Below are positions 1 to 8,359 of a stretch of 64,000 nt of DNA, piece after piece. Source of the DNA: Micromonospora marina (lineage in GTDB: Bacteria; Actinomycetota; Actinomycetes; Mycobacteriales; Micromonosporaceae); NCBI RefSeq assembly GCF_900091565.1, contig NZ_FMCV01000001.1, positions 62,001 through 126,000 of the forward strand, in the 5' to 3' direction. Below the pieces are notes generated by a model. The model made no database searches and was not told where the DNA came from. It saw only the letters and a program-made list of their open reading frames with translations. Numbering within the stretch: the stretch's first letter is position 1; the number at the start of each line of letters is the position of its first letter. The position numbers and the translations under genes were made by a program.

Positions 1-98
1 TGGCCGCCGACGGCCGATGAGAAGTGTCGGTGGCCGGCGTTAGCGTGTGCGCGCTGTCGCGTTGCCGGTCCGGCACTTCCCCTCGGAGGTAACCCCCC

Positions 99-1520
99 AT
101 GTCGCAGGAGACGACCTACCTCGAACTGTCCGAAGTGGACGGTGGAGCGCACAAGTTCTACGAGGTGGTGGTCGACGACACCGCGATGACCGTGCGCTAC
201 GGGCGGATCGGCGACCAGGGCCAGGTGAAGACCAGCACCTACCCGGACAACACCCGCGCCCGCGCCGCCGCCGCGAAGAAGATCGGCGAGAAGGTCCGCA
301 AGGGGTACGCCCCGGCGGTGCCCGGCGTACGCCAGAAGCGGACCGTGTCGCGCCGGCAGATCGTCAGCACCCGGTCGACCGCCCGCACCGCCCCGGTCCT
401 CTGGCGGTACGCCTCGGGTGCGCCCGCCTTCGGCATCTTCGTCGACGACCGGCACTGCATGGTCGGCAACGAGCACGGCGTGATCACCACGCTCGACCAC
501 GACGCCCGGCTGGTCAACCAGGTCCGGCTCCCCGACGGGGTGAAGTGCATCGTCGCCGACGACGCCTGGGTCTACGCCGGCTGCGACGACGGCAACGTCT
601 ACGACCTGTCCGGCAAGGTGCCCCGCGCGGCGTACGCGATCGCACCCGAGATCGACATCTACTGGCTGGACATCCACGACGGCGTGCTGGGCGTGTCCGA
701 CCGTGACGGCGGCATCTCGGCGATCGACCACGAGGACGAGTTCCTCTGGCGCCGGCCGGGCCGGGGGCGGTCGGCGTGGATGGTGCGCTGCGACGCCGAC
801 GCGCTCTACCACGGCCACTCGCGGGGGGTAACCGGCTACGACTGGCGCACCGGGCGCGAGCTGTGGCACACCGGCACCGGGGCGGTCCTGTTCGGCTGGC
901 AGGAGCGCGACGCCGTGTTCGCCGGCACCGGCACCCGCGAGGTGGTGCGCCTGCGCAAGGACGGCCGGGCCGAGCAGGTCTACCGCTGCGACTCGGCGGT
1001 CTTCTCCTGCGCCACCGCCGAGGGCGGCCGGTACGTGTTCGCCGGCGACAGCGCGTCCTCGATCTACTGCTTCGACCGGGCCGGCAACCGGCTGTGGAAG
1101 CTCGGCACCGGCTGCGGCTCGGCGTATTCGATGCAGTACCACGACAACCGGCTCTACGTGGTCACCACGAGCGGTCACCTGGCCTGCATCGACGCGAGCG
1201 AGGCGGCGATCCGGGCGGCCGAGGCGGGCAGCGTGCCCGACGTGGTGGACGTCAAGGCGCCCGCCCGGATGCCCGAGACGGCCGCGTGGACGTCGGTCGA
1301 GGTGACGACGGACGACCGGGACGGCGTGCTGGTGCAGTGCGTCGAGCACGGCGGCCGGCTGCGCGTGCACGTCCTCGCCGACGGCTACCGGCGGGACTGG
1401 TCGGTGCAGTTCCCCAAGGGCATCCGCGAGCCGGGTGCGCGTTACCTGGTCACCGAGGTCCGCGAGTCCGGCCGGGGCGGCTTCTACCGGGCGTACGGGG
1501 ACATCCGCCGGCTGCGCTGA
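99..1520 (+). CDS. WGR domain / PQQ-like beta-propeller fusion protein
   Basis: The 473-residue protein begins with a WGR-type domain (about residues 1-78, core VRYGRIG followed by a lysine-rich helix). The rest, about 100-470, is made of repeated blade-like strands rich in W, G and D (for example LWRRPGRG, LWHTGTG, LWKLGTG), typical of PQQ/WD-type beta-propellers. WGR domains are known in PARPs and in bacterial MolR-like proteins, where they bind nucleic acid or mediate interaction. No signal peptide is visible, so it is probably cytoplasmic. The ATG is preceded by TCGGAGGTAA at good spacing. Function is unknown; a nucleic-acid-linked scaffold is a guess. No catalytic motif was recognised. 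Confidence 0.85.
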   Translation: MSQETTYLELSEVDGGAHKFYEVVVDDTAMTVRYGRIGDQGQVKTSTYPDNTRARAAAAKKIGEKVRKGYAPAVPGVRQKRTVSRRQIVSTRSTARTAPVLWRYASGAPAFGIFVDDRHCMVGNEHGVITTLDHDARLVNQVRLPDGVKCIVADDAWVYAGCDDGNVYDLSGKVPRAAYAIAPEIDIYWLDIHDGVLGVSDRDGGISAIDHEDEFLWRRPGRGRSAWMVRCDADALYHGHSRGVTGYDWRTGRELWHTGTGAVLFGWQERDAVFAGTGTREVVRLRKDGRAEQVYRCDSAVFSCATAEGGRYVFAGDSASSIYCFDRAGNRLWKLGTGCGSAYSMQYHDNRLYVVTTSGHLACIDASEAAIRAAEAGSVPDVVDVKAPARMPETAAWTSVEVTTDDRDGVLVQCVEHGGRLRVHVLADGYRRDWSVQFPKGIREPGARYLVTEVRESGRGGFYRAYGDIRRLR

Positions 1521-1572
1521 CGAGAGCCCGCCCGGGACAGCGGATCGTCGCCGCACCGGTCAGGATGACCTG

Positions 1573-2445
1573 ATGCGGTGCGACATTCCCGAAGGGCTGC
1601 GCTGGGTCGAGCGGACCGAGGCCGGCCGGGCGTGGCTCGCGGAGCTGCCCGGCCGGCTGGCCGACTGCGTCGCGCGGTGGGAGCTGACGCCCGGCCCGCC
1701 GTTCGCGTACGCGTTCGCCTCGCTGGCGTTGCCCGCGACGCTTCCGGACGGCACCCGGGCGGTGCTGAAACTCCAGTACCCGGACGACGACAGCGTCCAC
1801 GAGGCCACCGCGCTGGCGCACTGGGACGGGCGCGGCGCGATCCGGCTGCTCGGGCACGACGCCGACCGGCGCGCGCTGCTCGTCGAGCGCTGCGACCCCG
1901 GCACGCCGCTGCACTCGCTGGCGGCCGACGCGGCGCTCGACATGGCGACCGGCCTGTTGCCGGGGCTCGCGGTGCCGGCCGGCGCGCCGTTCACGCCGCT
2001 CGCCGAGGAGGCCGCCGGGTGGGCGGACCGGATGCCTGGCAACTGGCGGCGGACCGGCCGCCCGTACGAGCGGCGCCTGCTCGACACCGCGCTCGGGCTG
2101 CTCGCCGATCTGGCGCCGAGCCAGGGCGAACAGGTGCTCGTCAACCAGGATCTGCACGCCGGCAACATCCTGGCGGCAGGGCGCGAGCCGTGGCTGGTGA
2201 TCGACCCGAAGCCGCTGGTCGGCGAACAGGAGTTCGCTGTGGTGCCGCTCGTGCGCGGCGCGGAGCTGGGCCACTGTCCGGCGGCGGTCCGGCACCGGCT
2301 CGACCGGCTCAGCACCGAGCTGGGCCTGGACCGGGAGCGGGTACGCGGCTGGGCGATCGGTCAGGCGGTGGCCTGGAGCATCGGCGGCGACCAGGTCTTC
2401 CCGGGCAACGTCGAGGTGGCCCGCTGGCTGCTCGACGAGATGTGA
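1573..2445 (+). CDS. APH(6)/hydroxyurea-type aminoglycoside phosphotransferase family protein
   Basis: The 290-residue protein has the kinase-like fold of the APH_6_hur family. The Brenner motif DLHAGN lies at about 193-198 (catalytic Asp193) and the metal-binding DPKPLVGE starts at Asp211; both are intact. The family includes streptomycin 6-phosphotransferases, but most chromosomal members in actinomycetes have unknown substrates, so resistance should not be assumed. I chose ATG 1573 because the N-terminus then matches the family. No strong ribosome site is present, and a CAGGAT hexamer six bases upstream could make it leaderless. It ends one base before the convergent Nei gene. Confidence 0.85.
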   Translation: MRCDIPEGLRWVERTEAGRAWLAELPGRLADCVARWELTPGPPFAYAFASLALPATLPDGTRAVLKLQYPDDDSVHEATALAHWDGRGAIRLLGHDADRRALLVERCDPGTPLHSLAADAALDMATGLLPGLAVPAGAPFTPLAEEAAGWADRMPGNWRRTGRPYERRLLDTALGLLADLAPSQGEQVLVNQDLHAGNILAAGREPWLVIDPKPLVGEQEFAVVPLVRGAELGHCPAAVRHRLDRLSTELGLDRERVRGWAIGQAVAWSIGGDQVFPGNVEVARWLLDEM

Positions 2446-2446
2446 C

Positions 2447-3256
2447 TCAGCCCGCCTGGCAGGTGGGGCACCAGTAAAGGTTGCGCCCGGCGAGCCCGCC
2501 CCGGCTGACCGCGGTGCCGCAGACGTGGCAGGGCGCGCCGGGGCGGCGGTAGACGTACACCTCACCGCCGTGCCGGTCCACCCGGGGCGCGCGGCCGGTC
2601 GCCTCCGGCAGGTCGGCGTCGCGCACGGTGTCGATCCGGCCCCGTTCGACAGCGCGGGTCATCAGCGCCACCAGGTCCGCCCAGAGTTCGGCCCAGCCGG
2701 GCGCCGTCAGCTCCCGCCCCGGCAGCAGCGGCGGCAGACCGGCCCGGAACAGCGCCTCGGTCACGAAGATCAGACCGGTGCCGGCCACCACCGACTGGTC
2801 GAGCAGCAGCGCGGCCAGCGGGGTGGGGCTGCGGCGGATCCGCGCCCACGCCCGGTCCGGGTCGGCGTCGGCGCGCAGCGGGTCCGGCCCGAGCCGGTCG
2901 CGCAGCGCCGCCACCTCGGGCGGGGTCAGCAGCTCGCAGGCGGTCGGGCCGCGCAGCTCCAGCCAGTGCCGGTCGCTGTGCAGCCGCAGCCGCACCTGCC
3001 CGACCGGGGCCGGCGGCTCCCCCGGCCCGTCGGCGAACTTCCCGTACAGGCCGAGGTGTACGTGCAGCGTCAGGTCGCCCGCATAGTGGTGCAGCAGGTG
3101 CTTGCCGTACGCCTCGGTGCCGTCCAGGACGGTGCCGCTCAGGCGGGCCGCGCCCTCGGCGAAGCGCCCCTGCGGGCTGTCGGCGTGCACCTTGTCGCCC
3201 GCGAACAGCTCGGCGTGCCGGGCGGCGAGGCGGTGGATGGAGTGTCCCTCTGGCAC
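2447..3256 (-). CDS. nei: Fpg/Nei family DNA glycosylase (endonuclease VIII type)
   Basis: This 269-residue base-excision repair glycosylase/AP lyase starts at a GTG that places the catalytic proline at position 2 (M-PEGHSIHRLA), with Glu3 and the conserved lysine of YGKHLL at about 52. The H2TH region (DQSVVAGTG) and a C-terminal zinc finger (CHVCG ... WCPTC) are intact. The protein should excise oxidised pyrimidines and nick the strand by beta,delta-elimination. The Pro2 requirement fixes the start and rules out the longer upstream reading frame. A TACGCT hexamer lies eight bases upstream with no Shine-Dalgarno, so the mRNA may be leaderless. It is closest to mycobacterial Nei2-type enzymes. 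Confidence 0.92.
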   Translation of the reverse strand: MPEGHSIHRLAARHAELFAGDKVHADSPQGRFAEGAARLSGTVLDGTEAYGKHLLHHYAGDLTLHVHLGLYGKFADGPGEPPAPVGQVRLRLHSDRHWLELRGPTACELLTPPEVAALRDRLGPDPLRADADPDRAWARIRRSPTPLAALLLDQSVVAGTGLIFVTEALFRAGLPPLLPGRELTAPGWAELWADLVALMTRAVERGRIDTVRDADLPEATGRAPRVDRHGGEVYVYRRPGAPCHVCGTAVSRGGLAGRNLYWCPTCQAG

Positions 3257-3695
3257 GACCGCCAAGCGTAGCCAGCGGATCGCACCGCCGGCGACTTCGA
3301 GCCACGGGACGCCGTTTGATCGATGCCCGTCGACTGAGACTGGCGGTGGTAGCGCTCGGGAGCCAGTGCGAGCCGCTCGCCGGAGGGACACGCGCGGGGT
3401 GATGGGCCATCCCGGTGCCGGGCAGTCGTCTCCTGCGGCTACGACCCGCCGCTGGTCGCCAGCCTCTTCGCCAGCCGCGAGGACGCCACCGGGTGGCGCG
3501 ACCCGGTGGCCGAGGCGGTCACCGGGCCGCAACGCTCGCGCACCGTGTCCGTCGACGGTCTGACCCCGGGCACCGCGCGTGGCGGTGGTCCGCTGACGAG
3601 CGCATCCAGTCGGTCCTGGGGTGTCGATTCAGGGGCACCTGGGTACTTCCTGGATGTCATGCGCGGCCTCCGCGCCTGGATCAGGAGGTGCCATC
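3257..3695. other. Gene-poor interval with a possible coding relic
   Basis: No complete gene is supported in these 439 bases. A plus-strand stretch from about 3401 to 3600 reads as GC3-biased protein (VVSCGYDPPLVASLF then WRDPVAEAV) without a start or family match. It may be the remnant of a small gene. The last 20 bases carry the AGGAGGTG ribosome site of the next gene. Confidence 0.35.
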
Positions 3696-4598
3696 GTGAA
3701 GATCCTGTCCCGCCGGAACACCCCGGCGACCAGTACCGATACCAACGGCGACGGCGTGGTCGACGAGCGCGACCGGACCGCCGAGCAGCCGGCCGGCCGG
3801 CCCGTGGTCACCGACCGCGACGAGGAGCGGACCACGTACCGCAGCGCCGCCACCGCCACCGACGACGAGCGCGCCCGGGAAGCGGCGGCCGACCGGGACG
3901 CCCGCGACAGCGGCGCGGCGGTGGCGACCGACGGCCGGACGGCGGCCACCGCCCCCGACGGCCGGACCGCCGCCACGACGACCGACGGCCTCGTTGCGGC
4001 CGACGACGAGCGGGACGCGGAGGCCCGGCGACGGGCGGCGGACCGCGGCGCGGCGGCGCGCGCGGTCACCGGCCGCCGGGTCGACGCCGACACGCGGACC
4101 GCTCCGGTGACCGACGCCCGCACCGTGGGCGCGGCGCCCGCTGCCGAGCGCACCGTGGACCTGGACCGCGACGGCCGTCCGGACCACACCGACCTCGACC
4201 GGGACGGCCGGCCCGACGGTACGGACGCCGACCGCGACGGCCGGGTGGACCGGCCGGAGCCGTACACCACAAAGCGTCCCCGGGCCAGCCTGCTCGCCAC
4301 GCTCGGCCTGATCGTCTCGGTGGTCGGGGCGCTGTTCGTGCTATCCGGCACGCTCGCCGGGTACGGCATCGGCGTCGGCGCGGCCGGTGCCGTGCTGGCG
4401 GTGCTGGGCCTGATCGCGACCCGTCGGCGGCACGTGGCGGGCAAGACCGACGCGCTGATCGGTATCGCGGTCGGTCTGGCCGCCGTGGTGCTCGGCATCG
4501 TGGCGATGACCGGCCAGTTCGACTGGCCGACCACCGACGGCGACTGGGTGGGCCGGTTCCGCGAGTGGCTCGACTCACAGTTTGGCAGCTGGTTCTGA
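3696..4598 (+). CDS. Membrane protein with DRDG repeats and low-complexity charged N-terminus
   Basis: I do not recognise a named family. The 300-residue protein starts at a GTG nine bases after AGGAGG. Residues 1 to about 190 are a highly charged low-complexity region (D, R, T, A) that opens with a TNGDGVVDERD calcium-loop-like motif and ends with three DRDGRPD/DRDGRVD repeats, as in thrombospondin-type-3 or dockerin-like loops. After it come two hydrophobic helices (about 200-245, possibly a hairpin) and a third (about 255-280), then a short C-terminus ending in GSWF. A terminator follows. It is probably a membrane-anchored protein whose acidic repeats bind divalent metal; that role is inference. 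Confidence 0.8.
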   Translation: MKILSRRNTPATSTDTNGDGVVDERDRTAEQPAGRPVVTDRDEERTTYRSAATATDDERAREAAADRDARDSGAAVATDGRTAATAPDGRTAATTTDGLVAADDERDAEARRRAADRGAAARAVTGRRVDADTRTAPVTDARTVGAAPAAERTVDLDRDGRPDHTDLDRDGRPDGTDADRDGRVDRPEPYTTKRPRASLLATLGLIVSVVGALFVLSGTLAGYGIGVGAAGAVLAVLGLIATRRRHVAGKTDALIGIAVGLAAVVLGIVAMTGQFDWPTTDGDWVGRFREWLDSQFGSWF

Positions 4599-4672
4599 CG
4601 GGCACTGTCCCGATCGCCGGCAGCTCCGGGGCCCGATCAGTTCTGGTGGTTCACCGGCCGGGCGACACCTCT

Positions 4673-4701
4673 TTCGGGGGCGGCGGTTCGCCGCCCCCGA
4701 A
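4673..4701 (+). terminator. Strong intrinsic-type hairpin
   Basis: A perfect 13-bp GC-rich stem (TTCGGGGGCGGCG with its complement) closes on a 3-base loop, about 75 bases after the DRDG-repeat gene stop and upstream of ddaH. No U-tract follows, as is usual in high-GC actinobacteria. Confidence 0.75.
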
Positions 4702-4746
4702 GTGTGTCCGGCGTCGGCGCAATGATCACTCGCCGCTGACCGATTC

Positions 4747-4774
4747 AACGCAACGATTAGCTGCCGAACGCAAC
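4747..4774 (+). promoter_or_regulatory. Paired AACGCAAC direct repeats upstream of ddaH
   Basis: AACGCAAC occurs at 4747-4754 and 4767-4774, exactly 20 bp apart (about two helical turns), 103 bp before the ddaH start. Same-face direct repeats suggest an activator or repressor site. In actinobacteria ddaH-rocD operons are often linked to Lrp/AsnC or amino-acid-responsive regulators, but the protein that binds here is unknown. Confidence 0.35.
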
Positions 4775-4876
4775 TTCCGGTGGTGGATGTCGTCTACCCG
4801 GGCCGCATAACGTTGGAGCACGGCGCCAGCCCGTGGGCCGACCGTGGCCGGGCGCGCCCGACCCTGGGAGCACGAC

Positions 4877-5698
4877 ATGACGATGGACGCCATCCGCCAG
4901 CGCTTTCTGATGTGCCGGCCGACGTACTTCGCCGTCGACTACGCGATCAACCCGTGGATGGACCCGACCGCCCCGGTCGACGCCGACCTGGCGATCCGGC
5001 AGTGGGAGCAGCTTCGGCGCACGTACCTCGACCTGGGCCACGAGGTCGACCTGATCGAGCCGGTCGCCGGCCTGCCGGACATGGTCTTCGCCGCGAACGG
5101 CGGCACCGTGATCGACGGCAAGGCCATGGCGGTGCAGTTCCGCGACCCGCAGCGCGCCGACGAGGCGCCCGCGTACCGGGCCTGGTTCGAGGGCGCCGGC
5201 TTCGAGCTGTACGACCCGAAGCACGTCAACGAGGGCGAGGGCGACGTCCTGCTGGCCGGTGACCACCTGCTCGCCGGCACCGGGTTCCGCACCGCGCACG
5301 CCTCCCACGCCCAGCTCCAGGAGGTCTTCGGCTACCCGGTGATCACCATGCAGCTGGTGGACCCCCGCTTCTACCACCTGGACACCGCGCTGACGGTGCT
5401 CGACGAGCGCACCGTGGCGTACCTGCCGGAGGCGTTCTCCCCCGGCAGCCGGGCGGTGCTGCGCCGGCTGTTCCCGGACGCGATCCACGCCACCATGGCC
5501 GACGCCGAGGTGCTGGGCCTGAACGCGGTCGGCGACGGCCGGCACGTGGTGCTGCCCGCGCAGGCCACCGACCTGGCCGCGAAGCTGCGCGACCGGGGCT
5601 ACGAGACCATCGGGATCGACCTGTCCGAGCTGCGCAAGGCCGGCGGCGGACCGAAGTGCTGCACGTTGCGACTCCGTCAGGGAAAGGCGAGCAAGTGA
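4877..5698 (+). CDS. ddaH: Dimethylargininase (DDAH) family amidinohydrolase
   Basis: The 273-residue guanidino-group hydrolase would convert methylated arginine to citrulline plus methylamines, or arginine to citrulline. The family signature CRPTYFAVDY-INPWM opens the protein. The catalytic histidine sits in FYHLDTALTVLD (about 164-175), and the C-terminal GGGPKCCTL supplies the nucleophilic cysteine. ATG 4877 was preferred over an in-frame ATG 33 bases upstream because of the GGGAG ribosome site and family length. The stop overlaps the rocD start by four bases (GTGA), so the two are translationally coupled. Pairing with ornithine aminotransferase supports a role in arginine/citrulline-ornithine catabolism. 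Confidence 0.9.
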   Translation: MTMDAIRQRFLMCRPTYFAVDYAINPWMDPTAPVDADLAIRQWEQLRRTYLDLGHEVDLIEPVAGLPDMVFAANGGTVIDGKAMAVQFRDPQRADEAPAYRAWFEGAGFELYDPKHVNEGEGDVLLAGDHLLAGTGFRTAHASHAQLQEVFGYPVITMQLVDPRFYHLDTALTVLDERTVAYLPEAFSPGSRAVLRRLFPDAIHATMADAEVLGLNAVGDGRHVVLPAQATDLAAKLRDRGYETIGIDLSELRKAGGGPKCCTLRLRQGKASK

Positions 5699-6912
5699 TC
5701 ATCGACGACATGCTCCGGACTCCGTCCGCGGTCCGGGACGCGGAGCGTCACACGGCGCACAACTACCACCCGCTGCCCGTGGTGATCTCGTCGGCCGAGG
5801 GCGCCTGGCTGACCGACGTGGACGGCCGCCGCTACCTGGACTGCCTGGCGGGATACTCGGCGCTGAACTTCGGCCACCGGCACCCGAAGCTGATCGAGGC
5901 CGCGCACGCGCAGCTCGACCGGCTCACGCTGACCAGCCGCGCGTTCGTGCACGACCAGTTCGCCGACTTCTGCCGCGAGCTGGCCGCGCTCTGCGGAAAG
6001 GACCTCGTGCTGCCGATGAACACCGGCGCCGAGGCGGTGGAGACCGGCATCAAGGTCGCCCGCAAGTGGGGCTACCAGGTCAAGGGCGTCGCCCCGGGCC
6101 AGGCCAACATCGTGGTGGCGGAAGGCAACTTCCACGGCCGTACGACCACGATCGTCAGCTTCTCCACCGACTCCGACGCGCGCGCCGACTTCGGGCCGTA
6201 CACACCGGGTTTCACCGTGGTCCCCTACGGCGACCTGGACGCGCTGACCGAGGCGATCGACGAGAACACGGTCGCGGTGCTGCTGGAGCCGATCCAGGGT
6301 GAGCAGGGCGTCGTGGTGCCGCCGGAGGGCTACCTGCCGGGCGTGCGCCGGGTCTGCACCGAGCGCAACGTGCTGTTCGTCGCCGACGAGATCCAGTCGG
6401 GCCTGGGGCGTACCGGCGCGACGTTCGCCTGCGAGCACGAGGGCGTCGAGCCGGACATGTACCTGCTGGGCAAGGCGCTCGGCGGCGGCATCGTGCCGGT
6501 GTCGGCGGTGGCCGCGAACCGGGACGTGCTGGGTGTGCTCCAGCCGGGCCAGCACGGCTCGACGTTCGGCGGCAACCCGCTGGCCTGCGCGGTCGCGACC
6601 GAGGTGGTCCGGCTGCTCGCCACCGGCGAGTTCCAGCGCCGCTCGGCCGAGCTGGGCGAGCGGCTGCACGCCGGGCTGCGCGGCCTGATCGGCAAGGGCC
6701 TGGTGGCGGTACGCGGGCGCGGGCTGTGGGCCGGGCTGGACATCGACCCGGAGCTGATGACCGGCCGGCAGGCGTGCGAGCGGCTGATGGAGCGGGGTGT
6801 GCTCGCCAAGGACACGCACGGCTCGACCATCCGGCTCGCCCCGCCGCTGGTGATCACCGAGGAGGAGATCGACCACGCGGTGGCGCAGCTCGCCGCCGTG
6901 CTGGCCGACTGA
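5695..6912 (+). CDS. rocD: Ornithine--oxo-acid transaminase
   Basis: This 405-residue class-III PLP aminotransferase converts ornithine and 2-oxoglutarate to glutamate semialdehyde and glutamate. The PLP-binding region is complete: the glycine of MNTGAEAVETGIK, the Asp of FVADEIQSGLGRTG, and the Schiff-base lysine in LLGKALGGG. The GTG start overlaps the ddaH stop and lies after GGAAAGG. Family length is normal (about 400). It works downstream of ddaH, feeding arginine carbon toward proline or glutamate. A long hairpin terminator follows. Confidence 0.93.
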   Translation: MIIDDMLRTPSAVRDAERHTAHNYHPLPVVISSAEGAWLTDVDGRRYLDCLAGYSALNFGHRHPKLIEAAHAQLDRLTLTSRAFVHDQFADFCRELAALCGKDLVLPMNTGAEAVETGIKVARKWGYQVKGVAPGQANIVVAEGNFHGRTTTIVSFSTDSDARADFGPYTPGFTVVPYGDLDALTEAIDENTVAVLLEPIQGEQGVVVPPEGYLPGVRRVCTERNVLFVADEIQSGLGRTGATFACEHEGVEPDMYLLGKALGGGIVPVSAVAANRDVLGVLQPGQHGSTFGGNPLACAVATEVVRLLATGEFQRRSAELGERLHAGLRGLIGKGLVAVRGRGLWAGLDIDPELMTGRQACERLMERGVLAKDTHGSTIRLAPPLVITEEEIDHAVAQLAAVLAD

Positions 6913-6945
6913 GGCGTACGCGACGCGGCTGAGGCCGTACGCGAG

Positions 6946-6980
6946 GAAGGCGCCGGGACCGCGACGGTCCCGGCGCCTTC
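6946..6980. terminator. Bidirectional terminator between rocD and the FHA gene
   Basis: A perfect 16-bp stem (arms 6946-6961 and 6965-6980) with a 3-base CGA loop lies between convergent genes, so it can end both transcripts. Confidence 0.85.
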
Positions 6981-6991
6981 GCACGTGCCCG

Positions 6992-8140
6992 TCACTGACG
7001 CGGCAGTCGCATCGCCATGGTCGGCGCCTCGGCCATCACCGAGTTCGGGGCGTACTTCGTGTCGCTGCTCATGTCGTCGGCGCGGCCCACCTGCACGCCC
7101 GGGTACAGCTCGATCAGATCGCTCCCGGCGAGCACCCGGGACTGCTGCGGCGCCAGCGCGATCCGCTCGTGCTCGGCCATCGAGCCGCCGGGGCGCACGC
7201 CGGAGCCGTTGGTGCTGGTGTCGGTGGCCACCACCTCGCCCGCCCGCAGCTCCAGCATGATGTGGCTGCGGCTGATCCAGCGCCGGGCCTCGTCGTTGAG
7301 CCACTGGCCGAGCGTCACCGCGCCCGGGCCGTCCGGCGCCCGGCCGATCGCCACCGGTTCGGTCTCGGTGAGCACGAACCGCTTGCGGACCAGGCCGCCG
7401 ATGCGCACGGCGAGCACCGCGGTACGCGGGCGCGGGCCGGCGTCGGAGAGCCGTGCGCCGTGCCGGGGGCAGGTCGGCGCGCTGGTACGCAGCGTGGGCG
7501 GCGGCTGCTCGGCCGGTACCCGGTCCACGGCGGCCAGGTCGGCGAAGGCGCCGCCGCCCCCACCGCCGCCGAACAGCGCGCAGCCCGGCTCGGGGCAGCG
7601 CCACTTCCGGGAGAGCACCTTGACCCCGGCCGGCGATCGGCTGCCGGTGGCCGGGTCCTGGCCGCCGCCGACGTGCGCGATGAAGACCGGCCCGCCGGCG
7701 CCGGGCACCGGGGCGAGCACCCGGCCCGCCTGCCCGATCCACGGGTACCGCCCGACGAGCCCGTCCAGCCGCGCCCGGGTGAGCACCGGCAGGCCGAGCA
7801 GGTCGGCCACCTCCAGCATCCGGTCACCGGGCTGGTCGAGCACCTCCACCAGGCCGTCGTCGGCCCACCGGCGCACCACCATCCGCTCGTTCGAGGTCAG
7901 GTCGGCGTCGGACAGCAGCGCCCGGTGCACGATCGCGTAGACCGGGACGCTGTCCTCGCCGATCTGCCGGGACAGCGCGTCGATCACCATGCCGAGCCGC
8001 AGCAGGCTGGCCGGACGCCCGCCGTCCAGGTTCTGCCAGCGGATCACCTCGGCCAGGTCGACCACGGCCCGGGCCAGCGACGGATCGGTGCAGACCCGAC
8101 CCTCGATGGCGTCGAGCACCTTGCTGATCTCGAATCTCAT
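6992..8140 (-). CDS. FHA domain protein
   Basis: The 382-residue protein carries a C-terminal FHA phosphothreonine-binding domain (about residues 265-355) with the expected GR, SRSH and TNGSGV motifs. The N-terminal 240 residues are a conserved-looking helical region followed by a Gly8 tract and a Cys-containing segment (CPEPGCALF ... TCPRHG) that could bind zinc. FHA proteins dock on targets of Ser/Thr kinases such as the one at 17386. ATG 8140 has GGAG about eight bases upstream; the longer reading frame has a low-complexity Arg-rich start. Substrate and partner are unknown. Confidence 0.85.
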   Translation of the reverse strand: MRFEISKVLDAIEGRVCTDPSLARAVVDLAEVIRWQNLDGGRPASLLRLGMVIDALSRQIGEDSVPVYAIVHRALLSDADLTSNERMVVRRWADDGLVEVLDQPGDRMLEVADLLGLPVLTRARLDGLVGRYPWIGQAGRVLAPVPGAGGPVFIAHVGGGQDPATGSRSPAGVKVLSRKWRCPEPGCALFGGGGGGGAFADLAAVDRVPAEQPPPTLRTSAPTCPRHGARLSDAGPRPRTAVLAVRIGGLVRKRFVLTETEPVAIGRAPDGPGAVTLGQWLNDEARRWISRSHIMLELRAGEVVATDTSTNGSGVRPGGSMAEHERIALAPQQSRVLAGSDLIELYPGVQVGRADDMSSDTKYAPNSVMAEAPTMAMRLPRQ

Positions 8141-8359
8141 GCCGCAGCTCCGCACGATGTCGTCCCGTGACGCGGCCGATGGACCCGCCGCGCCGCGCGC
8201 CACCATCGGGGCGCGTCCTCCACCATGCGACGACCCTACCGGCCACCCCTGCCGGCGGCGTCGCCGCGGACTGCGGAAAGGGCGCACGCCACCGGGCCGG
8301 CGCCGCTACATTGACCGTCCGGCCCCGGTGGGGGCCCTTCTCGCGGAGGACCATCATTG

